DNA of 5,551 nt from contig DODG01000084.1 in NCBI GenBank assembly GCA_003509065.1, positions 1-5,551 of the forward strand. Reading direction: 5' to 3'. Of this stretch, positions 1 through 5,551 are shown piece by piece. The notes under the pieces are model-generated. The model was not told the DNA's origin. It searched no databases and saw only the letters and a program-made list of their open reading frames with translations. This DNA comes from Acidobacteriota bacterium (GTDB lineage Bacteria; Acidobacteriota; Vicinamibacteria; Vicinamibacterales; UBA823). Each line of letters starts with the position of its first letter. The first letter of the stretch is position 1. The position numbers were made by a program, and so were the translations under genes.

Positions 1-875
1 CGTGTATTTGCCTCAAGAAAGTAGTAACGTCCCTCCTTGTCTAGCAAGAACTCAAAGGTCCCAGCATTGCGGTACGATACTGCTTTAGCCGCATCCACAA
101 CAATTTTGCCCATCTTTTTTCTAAGACGAGGTGTAATCGCTACTGAGGGTGACTCTTCAATCAATTTTTGATGACGGCGCTGGATCGAGCATTCTCGCTC
201 ACCTAAATGCACAGTAGCGCCATATTGATCAGCTAAGACTTGAAATTCGATGTGTCTTGGTTCCTCAATAAACTTTTCAAGATAAACTTCTCCAACGCCA
301 AAAGCCGTTTCAGCTTCCCGGCGGGCCATCGTGAAAGCTTGCGTAAACTCTTGTTCGGACCACACGACACGCAGTCCCCGACCACCACCACCATTTGTAG
401 CCTTGATCATTACGGGATATCCGAGGTCCTCAGCGATAGCCATCGCCATCTTTTCGTCTTCGACAGGTCCATCACTACCAGGCAAGATTGGCACACCGGC
501 TTTCTTCATCGCCCGGCGAGCACGAGCTTTGTCACCCATTAAGCGAATAACATTCGGGTCGGGACCAATGAAACGAATGTTACAGGCCTCGCACACTTCG
601 GCCAGGTACGCGCTTTCAGAAAGGAAGCCATAACCTGGATGAATGGCATCGGCCCCAGTAATTTCAGCTGCCGAAATGACTGCCGGCACATTAAGGTAGC
701 TATCAATACTGCGACCAGGTCCGATACAGACAGCCTCATCGGCGAAACGCACATGCAACGAATCCTCGTCAGCCTCTGAATGGACAGCGACAGTCTTAAT
801 CCCAAGTTCCCGACACGCACAGATAATACGAATGGCAATCTCGCCACGATTCGCAATCAGAATTTTTTTAAACAT
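1..875 (-). CDS. accC: Biotin carboxylase subunit of acetyl-CoA carboxylase, 3' end cut off by window edge
   Basis: AccC uses ATP and bicarbonate to carboxylate biotin held on the carrier protein AccB, the first half-reaction of cytoplasmic acetyl-CoA carboxylase in fatty acid synthesis. I translated it by hand from an ATG at 875 to the left edge: 291 codons with no stop, so roughly the last third of the usual ~450 residues is missing. It opens [17 protein letters not shown], the classic biotin carboxylase start. HPGYGFLSE lies near residue 79, the ATP-grasp lysines at about K116 and K158, the glycine-rich loop NGGGGRG at 161-167, HIEFQV near 208, [12 protein letters not shown] at about 226-237, and the two metal-binding glutamates in TFEF (E275) and FLEAN (E288). 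A Shine-Dalgarno TAAGGG (882-887, minus strand) sits 6 bases before the ATG. It follows accB after 47 bases, presumably in one transcript. One loop glycine is Asn ([10 protein letters not shown]), which looks tolerable. A pyruvate or propionyl-CoA carboxylase subunit is less likely given the adjacent accB. Confidence 0.97.
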   Translation of the reverse strand, partial: MFKKILIANRGEIAIRIICACRELGIKTVAVHSEADEDSLHVRFADEAVCIGPGRSIDSYLNVPAVISAAEITGADAIHPGYGFLSESAYLAEVCEACNIRFIGPDPNVIRLMGDKARARRAMKKAGVPILPGSDGPVEDEKMAMAIAEDLGYPVMIKATNGGGGRGLRVVWSEQEFTQAFTMARREAETAFGVGEVYLEKFIEEPRHIEFQVLADQYGATVHLGERECSIQRRHQKLIEESPSVAITPRLRKKMGKIVVDAAKAVSYRNAGTFEFLLDKEGRYYFLEANT

Positions 876-922
876 GCAATACCCTTAACGGCCGGTCTGT
901 TAGAACAAAACCTATATCCTCT

Positions 923-1384
923 TTAGCTATCAGCCTTAACTGGTTTAATGCTGAATAAAGGATCCCCATACTGAACTGCTTGTCCATTCTCCAGATGAAT
1001 ATCAACAATTTCACCGTCATACTCTGAGTCAATCTCATTCATCAATTTCATTGCCTCAACGATACACAGAACCTGTCCCTGTCGGACCTTATCACCAACT
1101 TTAACGAAAGGCGGCTCTTTGGGATCTGGAGAGGAATAGTAAGTCCCAACAATCGGCGATTTCACAACCGATAATTGATTCAGGTTCGACTCCTCTGCCG
1201 TGCTAGGTTCCTTGGATGCTGGGATTACTGGAACCGTCATCTCGTCTTGAGTTGTATGCGACAAAGAGGAAGTTCCACCCCACTTAATACGGAGACGAAT
1301 ACCCTCCTGCTCTATCTCGAACTCGGACAAGCTGTATTCGCGTGCCATTTCAATAAACTTTTTGATTTCTTTAATATTCATCAT
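923..1384 (-). CDS. accB: Biotin carboxyl carrier protein of acetyl-CoA carboxylase (BCCP)
   Basis: AccB carries the covalently bound biotin that shuttles carboxyl groups from AccC to the carboxyltransferase. The 153-residue product matches the family's usual length (about 150-170). Residues 1-36 form the conserved N-terminal segment ([20 protein letters not shown], then IRLRIKW). Residues 37-72 are a Ser/Thr/Pro-rich flexible linker. Residues 73-150 form the biotinyl domain, with the biotinylation motif EAMKLMNEI and the target lysine at K113. The segment [10 protein letters not shown] at about 84-93 corresponds to the 'thumb' loop typical of bacterial BCCP, which separates it from lipoyl domains. 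Two adjacent ATG codons (1384 and 1381) could start it, a difference of one residue. A purine-rich GAGGAAAG lies about 9-11 bases upstream. It sits between the M24 peptidase (55-base gap) and accC (47-base gap). Confidence 0.97.
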   Translation of the reverse strand: MMNIKEIKKFIEMAREYSLSEFEIEQEGIRLRIKWGGTSSLSHTTQDEMTVPVIPASKEPSTAEESNLNQLSVVKSPIVGTYYSSPDPKEPPFVKVGDKVRQGQVLCIVEAMKLMNEIDSEYDGEIVDIHLENGQAVQYGDPLFSIKPVKADS

Positions 1385-1439
1385 GGGTCATTCTTTCCTC
1401 TGCACGTCAGCATCTCCTACTATTCAATCCACCTCTCGC

Positions 1440-2633
1440 TCAGTCTACAACCGCTTTACACAGCATTCGATCCACGTCCGTCAGTAATTCACAACCAGTT
1501 GGGGTTACTAGGACATCGTCTTCAATTCGTGCTCCACCAAGCCCAGGCAAGTATGCACCAGGCTCCACTGTTAAAACCATACCAACTTCAAGGCGCCCAT
1601 CCAATCCAGAAGCTAGTGCGGCTGCTTGATCCGGTCTCTTACGACCAACTCGTGGCTCCTCGTGCACTTCCAGTCCTAGACCGTGACCCGTACCATGTAA
1701 AAATGCACTGCCCAGCCCATAATGGGTGAGCACGTCACGGGCTGCCGTATCAACTTCGCTAGCCAAACAACCTGGACTTACCTTGGCTATCGCCGCAGCC
1801 TGCGCTTCAACCACAGCACGATGCAGTCGACGTAACTCTGCACTCGGATTACCAATACTGACGGTTCGACTCAAATCGACGCAGTATCCTTCGTAAACCC
1901 CGCCAAAGTCCAGCAGCACCAAGTCATCCGCGCCGATTCTACGGTCACTAGGTCGTGCGTGGGGAAAGGCACTGTTGGGTCCAGAGGCAACTATCGTGTC
2001 AAAGGCTGGACACTCAAACCCGATATCATGGATCCTCTTATCAATATGATGTGCAGTCTTTCTCTCAGATCGTCCCATTACCAAATCACAAAGAACATTT
2101 TTCGCAACTTCAGACAACAGTGTGGCTGCCCTGCGGATAACCGAAATCTCAAACGCATCCTTTATCATTCGGATGCGTTCCACTAAACGATTAGTTGGAA
2201 TCAGCAGAGGACAATTATCATTTCCCACATTTTTTGTGTTCGAGCCCATCGACTCGTCAAGTGCAACCGTTAGAGATTGAAAACGTTGATGCGAACAGTG
2301 CGCCGATTCAAATCCAATTCGCACAGCGGATACATCCAGCAAAGCTTCCGTAATAGCTTCATCATATGAACGAGTCACCAACTTAAGCGCAATGTTCTCA
2401 TCGATAAAACCAGAAGATAAGAGGTCTCGTGCTACTGCATCATAACGACCATCCGTTATGAATATGCCTTCGTCCTCCCCTAAGACCAAAACTGCCGAAC
2501 TGCCAGCAAAATTCGTTAAATATCTTACGTTCGCAGGGTGTTGCACTATCAGTACGTCAAGAGAGGCCTCACGCAGACTACGTCTGACCTGTACAATACG
2601 TGCCTGCAAAATTTCATATGGAGCCAGCATCAT
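1440..2633 (-). CDS. M24-family metallopeptidase, Xaa-Pro aminopeptidase/dipeptidase type
   Basis: This is a cytoplasmic-type metallopeptidase of the pita-bread fold (family M24B), expected to cleave peptides next to proline. The 397 residues split into a creatinase-like N-terminal domain (about 10-150, with [16 protein letters not shown]) and the catalytic domain (about 155-395). All five dinuclear metal ligands can be assigned: D242 in LLDFGG, D253 in CVDLSRT, H317 in HGTGHGLG, E357 in TVEPGAY and E371 in RIEDD. The substrate-binding histidines H225 (FPHARPS) and H324 (EVHEEPR) are also present, so the enzyme should be active. Between EPRV and the VEPG strand the chain is about a dozen residues longer than many homologues (327-350). 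No signal peptide is seen. The MM start at 2633 has no clear Shine-Dalgarno, so the exact start is uncertain. Sequence alone does not separate PepP-like from PepQ-like specificity, so no symbol is given. It leads the cluster with accB and accC. Confidence 0.93.
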   Translation of the reverse strand: MMLAPYEILQARIVQVRRSLREASLDVLIVQHPANVRYLTNFAGSSAVLVLGEDEGIFITDGRYDAVARDLLSSGFIDENIALKLVTRSYDEAITEALLDVSAVRIGFESAHCSHQRFQSLTVALDESMGSNTKNVGNDNCPLLIPTNRLVERIRMIKDAFEISVIRRAATLLSEVAKNVLCDLVMGRSERKTAHHIDKRIHDIGFECPAFDTIVASGPNSAFPHARPSDRRIGADDLVLLDFGGVYEGYCVDLSRTVSIGNPSAELRRLHRAVVEAQAAAIAKVSPGCLASEVDTAARDVLTHYGLGSAFLHGTGHGLGLEVHEEPRVGRKRPDQAAALASGLDGRLEVGMVLTVEPGAYLPGLGGARIEDDVLVTPTGCELLTDVDRMLCKAVVD

Positions 2634-3176
2634 AATTTTGAGATAGAAAAAATGTTACGATTACCCAGGAACTTCCCCTCTAGAGAACTAAACGACTTAC
2701 TTGTCTCAACATTCATTTGGATTTTCCGGAAGTCAAAACTGCATCATTCAACAGCGCCTGGTTTGAGGTCTAAATCCCTATACAGTTATTACAGAGGCAC
2801 TCCTAGGTAGCGGGTCTCATCTAACCATTACGATCACTCGGGACAAATACAGAGTCGCCACTAGGATTGCGAACGCATCTGTACAATTAATCTGATAAAC
2901 CTATTATAAATCAATATCTTCAAGTCGTAGAACCCTGGCTTGAATGTCCGATAGAAGAACTGGCATGTGGTATCTTTTCATAGAATCAGTTATCACAATC
3001 TGAGTGTTCACCGTGAATTTGCAGTTAAACTCTCGTTCAGACTTACGTCATGTCAATGCGAGAAGGCCTGATTTAAGCCACTCATGTAAATTTCAAAAAA
3101 GCCAAATTCTTGACAGTTGAGAAAATCATAAGTAGCCTTAGGGGTTGCAGATGTCAGCTAGGAAGAAAAGAGATCT
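2634..3176. other. 543-base divergent intergenic region, no convincing gene
   Basis: This spacer separates the minus-strand peptidase-accBC cluster from the plus-strand ribosomal protein cluster, so it should hold the promoters of both. On the plus strand only the TTGACA element near 3110 stands out. On the minus strand a TTGACT (2731-2736) could be a -35 box for the peptidase, but the hexamer 17 bases on (AATGTT, 2708-2713) is a poor -10, so I do not annotate it as a promoter. Another TTGACA on the minus strand (3051-3056) also lacks a -10 partner. The open frames here have no Shine-Dalgarno and no recognisable protein character. I see no tRNA T-loop sequence, no long inverted repeat and no clear riboswitch-like structure. 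The base order looks like ordinary AT-rich spacer. Confidence 0.7.
3110..3138 (+). promoter_or_regulatory. Candidate sigma-70 promoter for the rplM operon
   Basis: A perfect -35 hexamer TTGACA (3110-3115) is followed after 17 bases by TAGCCT (3133-3138). The latter matches the -10 consensus at its first, second and last positions only. Transcription would start near 3145, about 32 bases before the rplM ATG. The bases just after the -10 are G-rich (TAGGGG), which would fit the GC-rich discriminators of growth-rate-controlled promoters, although this is inference. Position, orientation and the exact -35 support it; the weak -10 limits confidence. Confidence 0.5.
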
Positions 3177-3180
3177 ATGA
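3151..3180 (+). other. Possible 9-codon upstream ORF overlapping the rplM start
   Basis: A short frame reads MSARKKRDL and stops at TGA (3178-3180), which overlaps the rplM ATG (3177-3179) in an ATGA arrangement typical of translational coupling. An AGGGG (3140-3144) stands 6 bases before its ATG and could act as a ribosome binding site. Against it, the predicted transcription start near 3145 would leave that site out of the message, and a frame this short can arise by chance. rplM also has its own AGGAAG at 3160-3165. It is listed as a possibility only. Confidence 0.2.
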
Positions 3181-3608
3181 GTTCGGATGCAAATAAGCCT
3201 CAAGGCGTAGAACGAAAATGGCACATTATTGATGCAGAAGGAAAAGTGCTCGGTAGAATCGCCTCCACAACCGCACGATTCTTGCAAGGCAAGCACCAAC
3301 CTCATTACACATCATATATTGACACTGGTGACCACGTAGTAATCATTAATGCTCGACTAGTGAAATTAACAGGTCAAAAAGAAGTGCAGAAACTTTATCG
3401 GCGTCATAGTGGTTATTCAGGTGGGTTACGTGAAGAGCGGGTAAAGGTAGTTAGAAAAAATCAACCAGTTCGTCTTGTTGAATCTGCCGTCCGGGGAATG
3501 CTTCCCAAAACAAAACTCGGTGCTGCGATGTATCGTAAGTTAAAGGTTTACGCCGGTTCTGACCATCCACATGCCGCGCAAAAACCCTCAGTCCTTGAGG
3601 TCGCCTAA
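3177..3608 (+). CDS. rplM: 50S ribosomal protein L13
   Basis: L13 is an early-assembly protein of the large ribosomal subunit that binds 23S rRNA. The 143-residue product matches the usual bacterial length (E. coli 142). Family hallmarks appear in order: [15 protein letters not shown] (13-27), [11 protein letters not shown] (49-59), the [11 protein letters not shown] segment (74-84), the signature region [11 protein letters not shown] (105-115) and [15 protein letters not shown] (123-137). ATG 3177 is the first ATG after an in-frame TAG at 3159. AGGAAG (3160-3165) lies about 11 bases upstream, and a closer purine run AAGAGA may help. A residue or two of doubt remains at the slightly long N-terminus before VERKW. 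It heads the rplM-rpsI-rpsB-tsf series, and its stop lies one base before the likely rpsI start. Confidence 0.97.
   Translation: MSSDANKPQGVERKWHIIDAEGKVLGRIASTTARFLQGKHQPHYTSYIDTGDHVVIINARLVKLTGQKEVQKLYRRHSGYSGGLREERVKVVRKNQPVRLVESAVRGMLPKTKLGAAMYRKLKVYAGSDHPHAAQKPSVLEVA
3597..3600 (+). promoter_or_regulatory. Shine-Dalgarno site that fixes the rpsI start
   Basis: GAGG at 3597-3600, within the last codons of rplM, stands 9 bases before the GTG at 3610. The competing upstream ATG at 3571 has no comparable site at a useful distance. This supports GTG as the rpsI start and implies that ribosomes finishing rplM can reinitiate directly on rpsI. Confidence 0.65.
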
Positions 3609-3609
3609 C

Positions 3610-4002
3610 GTGCCAGTAAACGAATACTACGGAACGGGACGTCGTAAAAAGTCAACTGCTCGAATCTTTTTAAGGCCGGGATCAGGCACTATTAAAGTGG
3701 ATCGCAAACCATTGGAATTACGATTTCCAACTGAAGCATTGCGAACGGTTATCACACAGCCATTACTCTTAACCGAAACAATGGATAAATTTGACATCCT
3801 GGCAACCGCCTCTGGAGGTGGAATGTCGGGTCAAGCTGGAGCAATGCGTCTTGGCATTGCGCGAGCTTTAGTTAAATTCGATGCGGAGCTTCGACCGTCA
3901 CTAAAGAAAGCAGGACTTCTCTCTCGTGACCCACGTATTAAAGAGCGCAAGAAATACGGCTTGGCTGGCGCGAGAAAGCGCTTCCAGTTTAGTAAGCGCT
4001 AA
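3610..4002 (+). CDS. rpsI: 30S ribosomal protein S9, GTG start
   Basis: S9 belongs to the head of the small ribosomal subunit, and its C-terminal tail reaches the P-site tRNA. Starting at GTG 3610 the protein has 130 residues, the same length as E. coli S9, and begins [13 protein letters not shown], the normal family N-terminus. An in-frame ATG at 3571 would add 13 residues ([13 protein letters not shown]) encoded inside rplM. That extension is not typical of the family and lacks a ribosome binding site, so I reject it. Features seen are [13 protein letters not shown] (6-18), the signature [19 protein letters not shown] (69-87), [12 protein letters not shown] (107-118) and the conserved terminal SKR. 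One base separates it from the rplM stop, indicating translational coupling, and 33 bases separate it from rpsB. Confidence 0.96.
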   Translation: MPVNEYYGTGRRKKSTARIFLRPGSGTIKVDRKPLELRFPTEALRTVITQPLLLTETMDKFDILATASGGGMSGQAGAMRLGIARALVKFDAELRPSLKKAGLLSRDPRIKERKKYGLAGARKRFQFSKR

Positions 4003-4024
4003 ACAATGCTGAAGGTGAATTTCT

Positions 4025-4030
4025 AAGGAG
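4025..4030 (+). promoter_or_regulatory. Strong Shine-Dalgarno for rpsB, supporting a TTG start
   Basis: AAGGAG at 4025-4030, part of TAAGGAG, is 5 bases before the TTG at 4036. It is the best ribosome binding site in the window and explains how an inefficient TTG codon can start a highly expressed ribosomal protein. The next residues ([17 protein letters not shown]) align with the usual S2 N-terminus, so no ATG further in is needed. Confidence 0.85.
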
Positions 4031-4035
4031 AACGT

Positions 4036-4839
4036 TTGACCTCAATTGCGTTAAAAGAACTGCTCGAAGCCGGTGTTCATTTTGGTCATCAAACCAAGCG
4101 GTGGAATCCGAAAATGAAGGATTACATCTTTGGTGAACGTAATGGGATTTATATTATCGATCTCAGCAAAACCGTTAAATTATTTAATCAAGTACAACAG
4201 TTTGTTTCGAATCTAGCTGCCGAAGGTCGGGCGATCCTATTCGTAGGAACGAAACGGCAAGCTCAGCTTGCAGTTATTGAGGAAGCGCGACGTTGTGGAA
4301 TGTATTTTGTTAACCATCGTTGGCTGGGCGGTCTTTTAACAAATTTTTCTACCATTCAAAGAAGCATCGCACGACTTCGAGAACTTGAAGCAATGACCGT
4401 AGACGGCCGTTATGACACTCTCTCAAAAAAAGAGATTGCCCGTCTCGAAAAAGAAAAACGAAAACTTCATAGAAATCTTGACGGCATTAGAGATATGCCA
4501 AAGCTTCCAGATGCTATTTTCGTGGTAGACATTCGAAAAGAAAAAATTGCTGTTGATGAAGCTCGCAAACTGAAAATACCGGTAATTGGAATTGTCGATA
4601 CAAATTCTGATCCTGATGAAGTCGACTACATCATTCCGGGCAATGACGACGCTTTACGCGCAATTCAACTATTCCTTTCGCGCACTGCGGACGCCGTCAT
4701 AGAAGGCCGAGGGCTTCGCGAAGCGGCACGTTCAGAGGAAGCGAGCGCGGAACTGGCAAAAGCTAACAGCGCGACTAATCCATCGAAGACGGATTCGGCG
4801 GTGGACTCTAAACAGGCAACAACGCAACCTTCGGTCTAA
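4036..4839 (+). CDS. rpsB: 30S ribosomal protein S2, TTG start
   Basis: S2 binds late to the small subunit between head and body and is needed for S1 attachment in organisms that have it. The product has 267 residues, against 241 in E. coli. The core (1-225) carries [19 protein letters not shown] (9-27), [12 protein letters not shown] (35-46), [11 protein letters not shown] (67-77), [14 protein letters not shown] (94-107), the coiled-coil hairpin with [18 protein letters not shown] (131-148), [20 protein letters not shown] (157-176) and [20 protein letters not shown] (185-204). Residues from about 226 form a low-complexity tail rich in Ala, Ser, Thr, Lys and Glu, likely disordered. It follows rpsI by 33 bases. 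tsf lies about 90-100 bases downstream behind two hairpins, the classic rpsB-tsf pairing. Confidence 0.97.
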   Translation: MTSIALKELLEAGVHFGHQTKRWNPKMKDYIFGERNGIYIIDLSKTVKLFNQVQQFVSNLAAEGRAILFVGTKRQAQLAVIEEARRCGMYFVNHRWLGGLLTNFSTIQRSIARLRELEAMTVDGRYDTLSKKEIARLEKEKRKLHRNLDGIRDMPKLPDAIFVVDIRKEKIAVDEARKLKIPVIGIVDTNSDPDEVDYIIPGNDDALRAIQLFLSRTADAVIEGRGLREAARSEEASAELAKANSATNPSKTDSAVDSKQATTQPSV

Positions 4840-4860
4840 GTTTTGTTCCGAATATGATGT

Positions 4861-4892
4861 TTGGCCGGCCGTGCTCATTGCCGGCAATTTTT
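4861..4892 (+). terminator. Terminator-like hairpin (possible attenuator) between rpsB and tsf
   Basis: Two copies of the self-complementary GCCGGC (4864-4869 and 4880-4885) can pair across a 10-base loop. Allowing one bulged G, the stem extends with TT (4861-4862) against AA (4886-4887). Five T residues (4888-4892) follow directly. This is the layout of a rho-independent terminator, although the T run is short. Because tsf follows on the same strand with no strong promoter visible in between, partial termination (attenuation) is more plausible than a full stop. The inference rests on structure alone. Confidence 0.55.
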
Positions 4893-4901
4893 ATGTACAC
4901 T

Positions 4902-4926
4902 AGTCGTTATAAACAGCAGAACGACT
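4902..4926 (+). promoter_or_regulatory. Second hairpin directly upstream of tsf
   Basis: AGTCGTT (4902-4908) is the exact reverse complement of AACGACT (4920-4926), giving a 7-base-pair stem around an 11-base loop. It ends 3 bases before the GGAG Shine-Dalgarno (4930-4933) used by the likely tsf start at 4943. It would not hide that site but could affect ribosome loading or protect the 5' end of a processed tsf message. No function can be assigned from sequence. Confidence 0.4.
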
Positions 4927-4929
4927 TAT

Positions 4930-4933
4930 GGAG
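4930..4933 (+). promoter_or_regulatory. Shine-Dalgarno site that decides the tsf start
   Basis: GGAG (4930-4933) lies 9 bases before ATG 4943 and overlaps the last base of the alternative ATG at 4928. The upstream ATG has no purine-rich site in front of it, so the downstream ATG is favoured. Confidence 0.6.
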
Positions 4934-4942
4934 AAACTAGGT

Positions 4943-5545
4943 ATGACAATTTCAGCAGAAACAGTTAAGGCTCTTAGAGACAAGACAGGCGCTGGATTTA
5001 TGGAATGTAAATCCGCTTTGACTGATGCAAATGGAGATCTCGATAAAGCTATCATTATCTTGCGGAAACGCGGTACCGCTCACGCAGCAAAGCGAGCTGG
5101 GCGCTCCACAAAACAGGGTGTTACTGGTAGCTATATCCATCCCGGTGGATCAGTCGGCGTCCTAGTGGAAATCAACTGTGAATCCGATTTTGTTGCACGT
5201 ACTGATGACTTTAAAACGCTTGTCAAAGAAGTTGCTATGCATATAGCAGCCTCAAGCCCAACGTATGTGCGTGTCGAAGATATTCCCGTTGAAATTATTG
5301 AGCGAGAGAAGGACATCTTCCGTTCACAACTCGAGGGCTCCAATAAACCTGCACAAGTAATAGACAAGATCCTAGACGGCAAGATTAATAGTTATTACGG
5401 ACAGGTCGTTCTCCTTAAACAACCGTCAATCCGAGATCCCAAAACCACTGTCACCGATCTCGTGGCCGCTACTATTGCAAAGGTTGGAGAGAACATTTCA
5501 ATCGCGAGGTTTGCCCGATTTAAAGTCGGTGAAGTTGACAAATAA
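4943..5545 (+). CDS. tsf: Elongation factor Ts (short, Thermus-type)
   Basis: EF-Ts is the guanine nucleotide exchange factor that releases GDP from EF-Tu in the cytoplasm. Starting at ATG 4943 it has 200 residues and begins MTISAETVKALRDKTGAGFM, the usual family start. The in-frame ATG at 4928 would add MEKLG but lacks a ribosome binding site. Residues 1-50 form the UBA-like EF-Tu-binding domain with the signature LRDKTGAGFMECKSAL (11-26). The core carries GSYIHPGGSVGVLVEINCE (62-80) and SDFVAR (81-86), where D82 and F83 match the TDFV residues that disturb the EF-Tu Mg2+ site; the leading Thr is Ser here. It ends with GENISIARFARFKVG. It is far shorter than the ~283-residue E. coli protein, lacking its extra core repeat and coiled coil, as in Thermus and several other phyla. 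The stop at 5543-5545 is intact. Whatever follows (often pyrH) is outside the window. Confidence 0.96.
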   Translation: MTISAETVKALRDKTGAGFMECKSALTDANGDLDKAIIILRKRGTAHAAKRAGRSTKQGVTGSYIHPGGSVGVLVEINCESDFVARTDDFKTLVKEVAMHIAASSPTYVRVEDIPVEIIEREKDIFRSQLEGSNKPAQVIDKILDGKINSYYGQVVLLKQPSIRDPKTTVTDLVAATIAKVGENISIARFARFKVGEVDK

Positions 5546-5551
5546 ACATCT

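Noticed and set aside
539..856. 105-codon minus-strand frame and plus-strand frames at 240-633
   Set aside because: All overlap the well-supported accC frame in other registers and their translations show no family features.
1175..1729. 184-codon open frame on the plus strand
   Set aside because: It lies antisense across the accB 5' half and the peptidase 3' end, both strongly supported. Its translation is rich in Cys, His and Leu with no domain character and it has no Shine-Dalgarno.
2538..2810. 90-codon plus-strand frame running from the peptidase start into the divergent spacer
   Set aside because: It begins antisense to the peptidase N-terminus, lacks a ribosome binding site, and its translation resembles no known protein.
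2801..2866. Inverted TCCTAG / CTAGGA pair
   Set aside because: Only six bases long and about 55 bases apart, so easily a chance match with no structural significance.
2882..2910. TACAAT and TATAAA hexamers resembling -10 boxes in the spacer
   Set aside because: Neither has a -35-like hexamer at 16-18 bases, and such AT-rich hexamers are expected by chance here.
4878..4912. Possible separate tsf promoter (TTGCCG with TACACT or TTATAA)
   Set aside because: The spacings are about 12 and 23 bases, both outside the usable range, and TTGCCG overlaps the hairpin stem.
4952..5382. Minus-strand frames opposite tsf
   Set aside because: They are antisense to a clear EF-Ts gene and rich in Ser, Cys and Ile as expected of shadow frames.

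Overview
This 5.55 kb window is an ordinary stretch of bacterial chromosome holding two divergent housekeeping clusters. All seven genes belong to recognisable, widely conserved families. The base composition looks moderate, by eye a little under half G+C. I see no mobile element, CRISPR array, tRNA or rRNA gene, phage gene or defence system. The uninterrupted order rplM-rpsI-rpsB-tsf, the short Thermus-type EF-Ts (about 200 residues), and an M24 peptidase directly upstream of accB-accC together suggest Acidobacteriota or a related lineage. That placement is an inference from protein style and gene order and needs a tree to confirm.

Left half, minus strand (positions 1-2633). Read in the direction of transcription, the order is an M24-family Xaa-Pro peptidase, then accB (biotin carboxyl carrier protein), then accC (biotin carboxylase). 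accC runs off the left edge after 291 codons. Gaps of 55 and 47 bases and the shared strand suggest one operon. AccB and AccC work together on the first half-reaction of acetyl-CoA carboxylase: AccC carboxylates the biotin carried on AccB using ATP and bicarbonate. The peptidase is a common genomic neighbour of accBC, often with efp between them, but no efp is present here.

Middle (2634-3176). A 543-base divergent spacer has no convincing gene. It carries a perfect TTGACA -35 box upstream of rplM, with a weak -10, and a possible 9-codon upstream reading frame whose stop overlaps the rplM start.

Right half, plus strand (3177-5545). rplM (L13), rpsI (S9), rpsB (S2) and tsf (EF-Ts) form a translation-machinery operon. 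rplM and rpsI are separated by one base and are probably translationally coupled. rpsI starts at GTG and rpsB at TTG. The rpsB-tsf gap holds two hairpins: one resembles a rho-independent terminator or attenuator, and the other ends just before tsf. These could set the S2 to EF-Ts ratio.

I found no clear candidate for an undescribed system. The items worth a second look are small-scale: regulatory structures in the rpsB-tsf gap, the rplM leader, and start-site corrections for rpsI and tsf.
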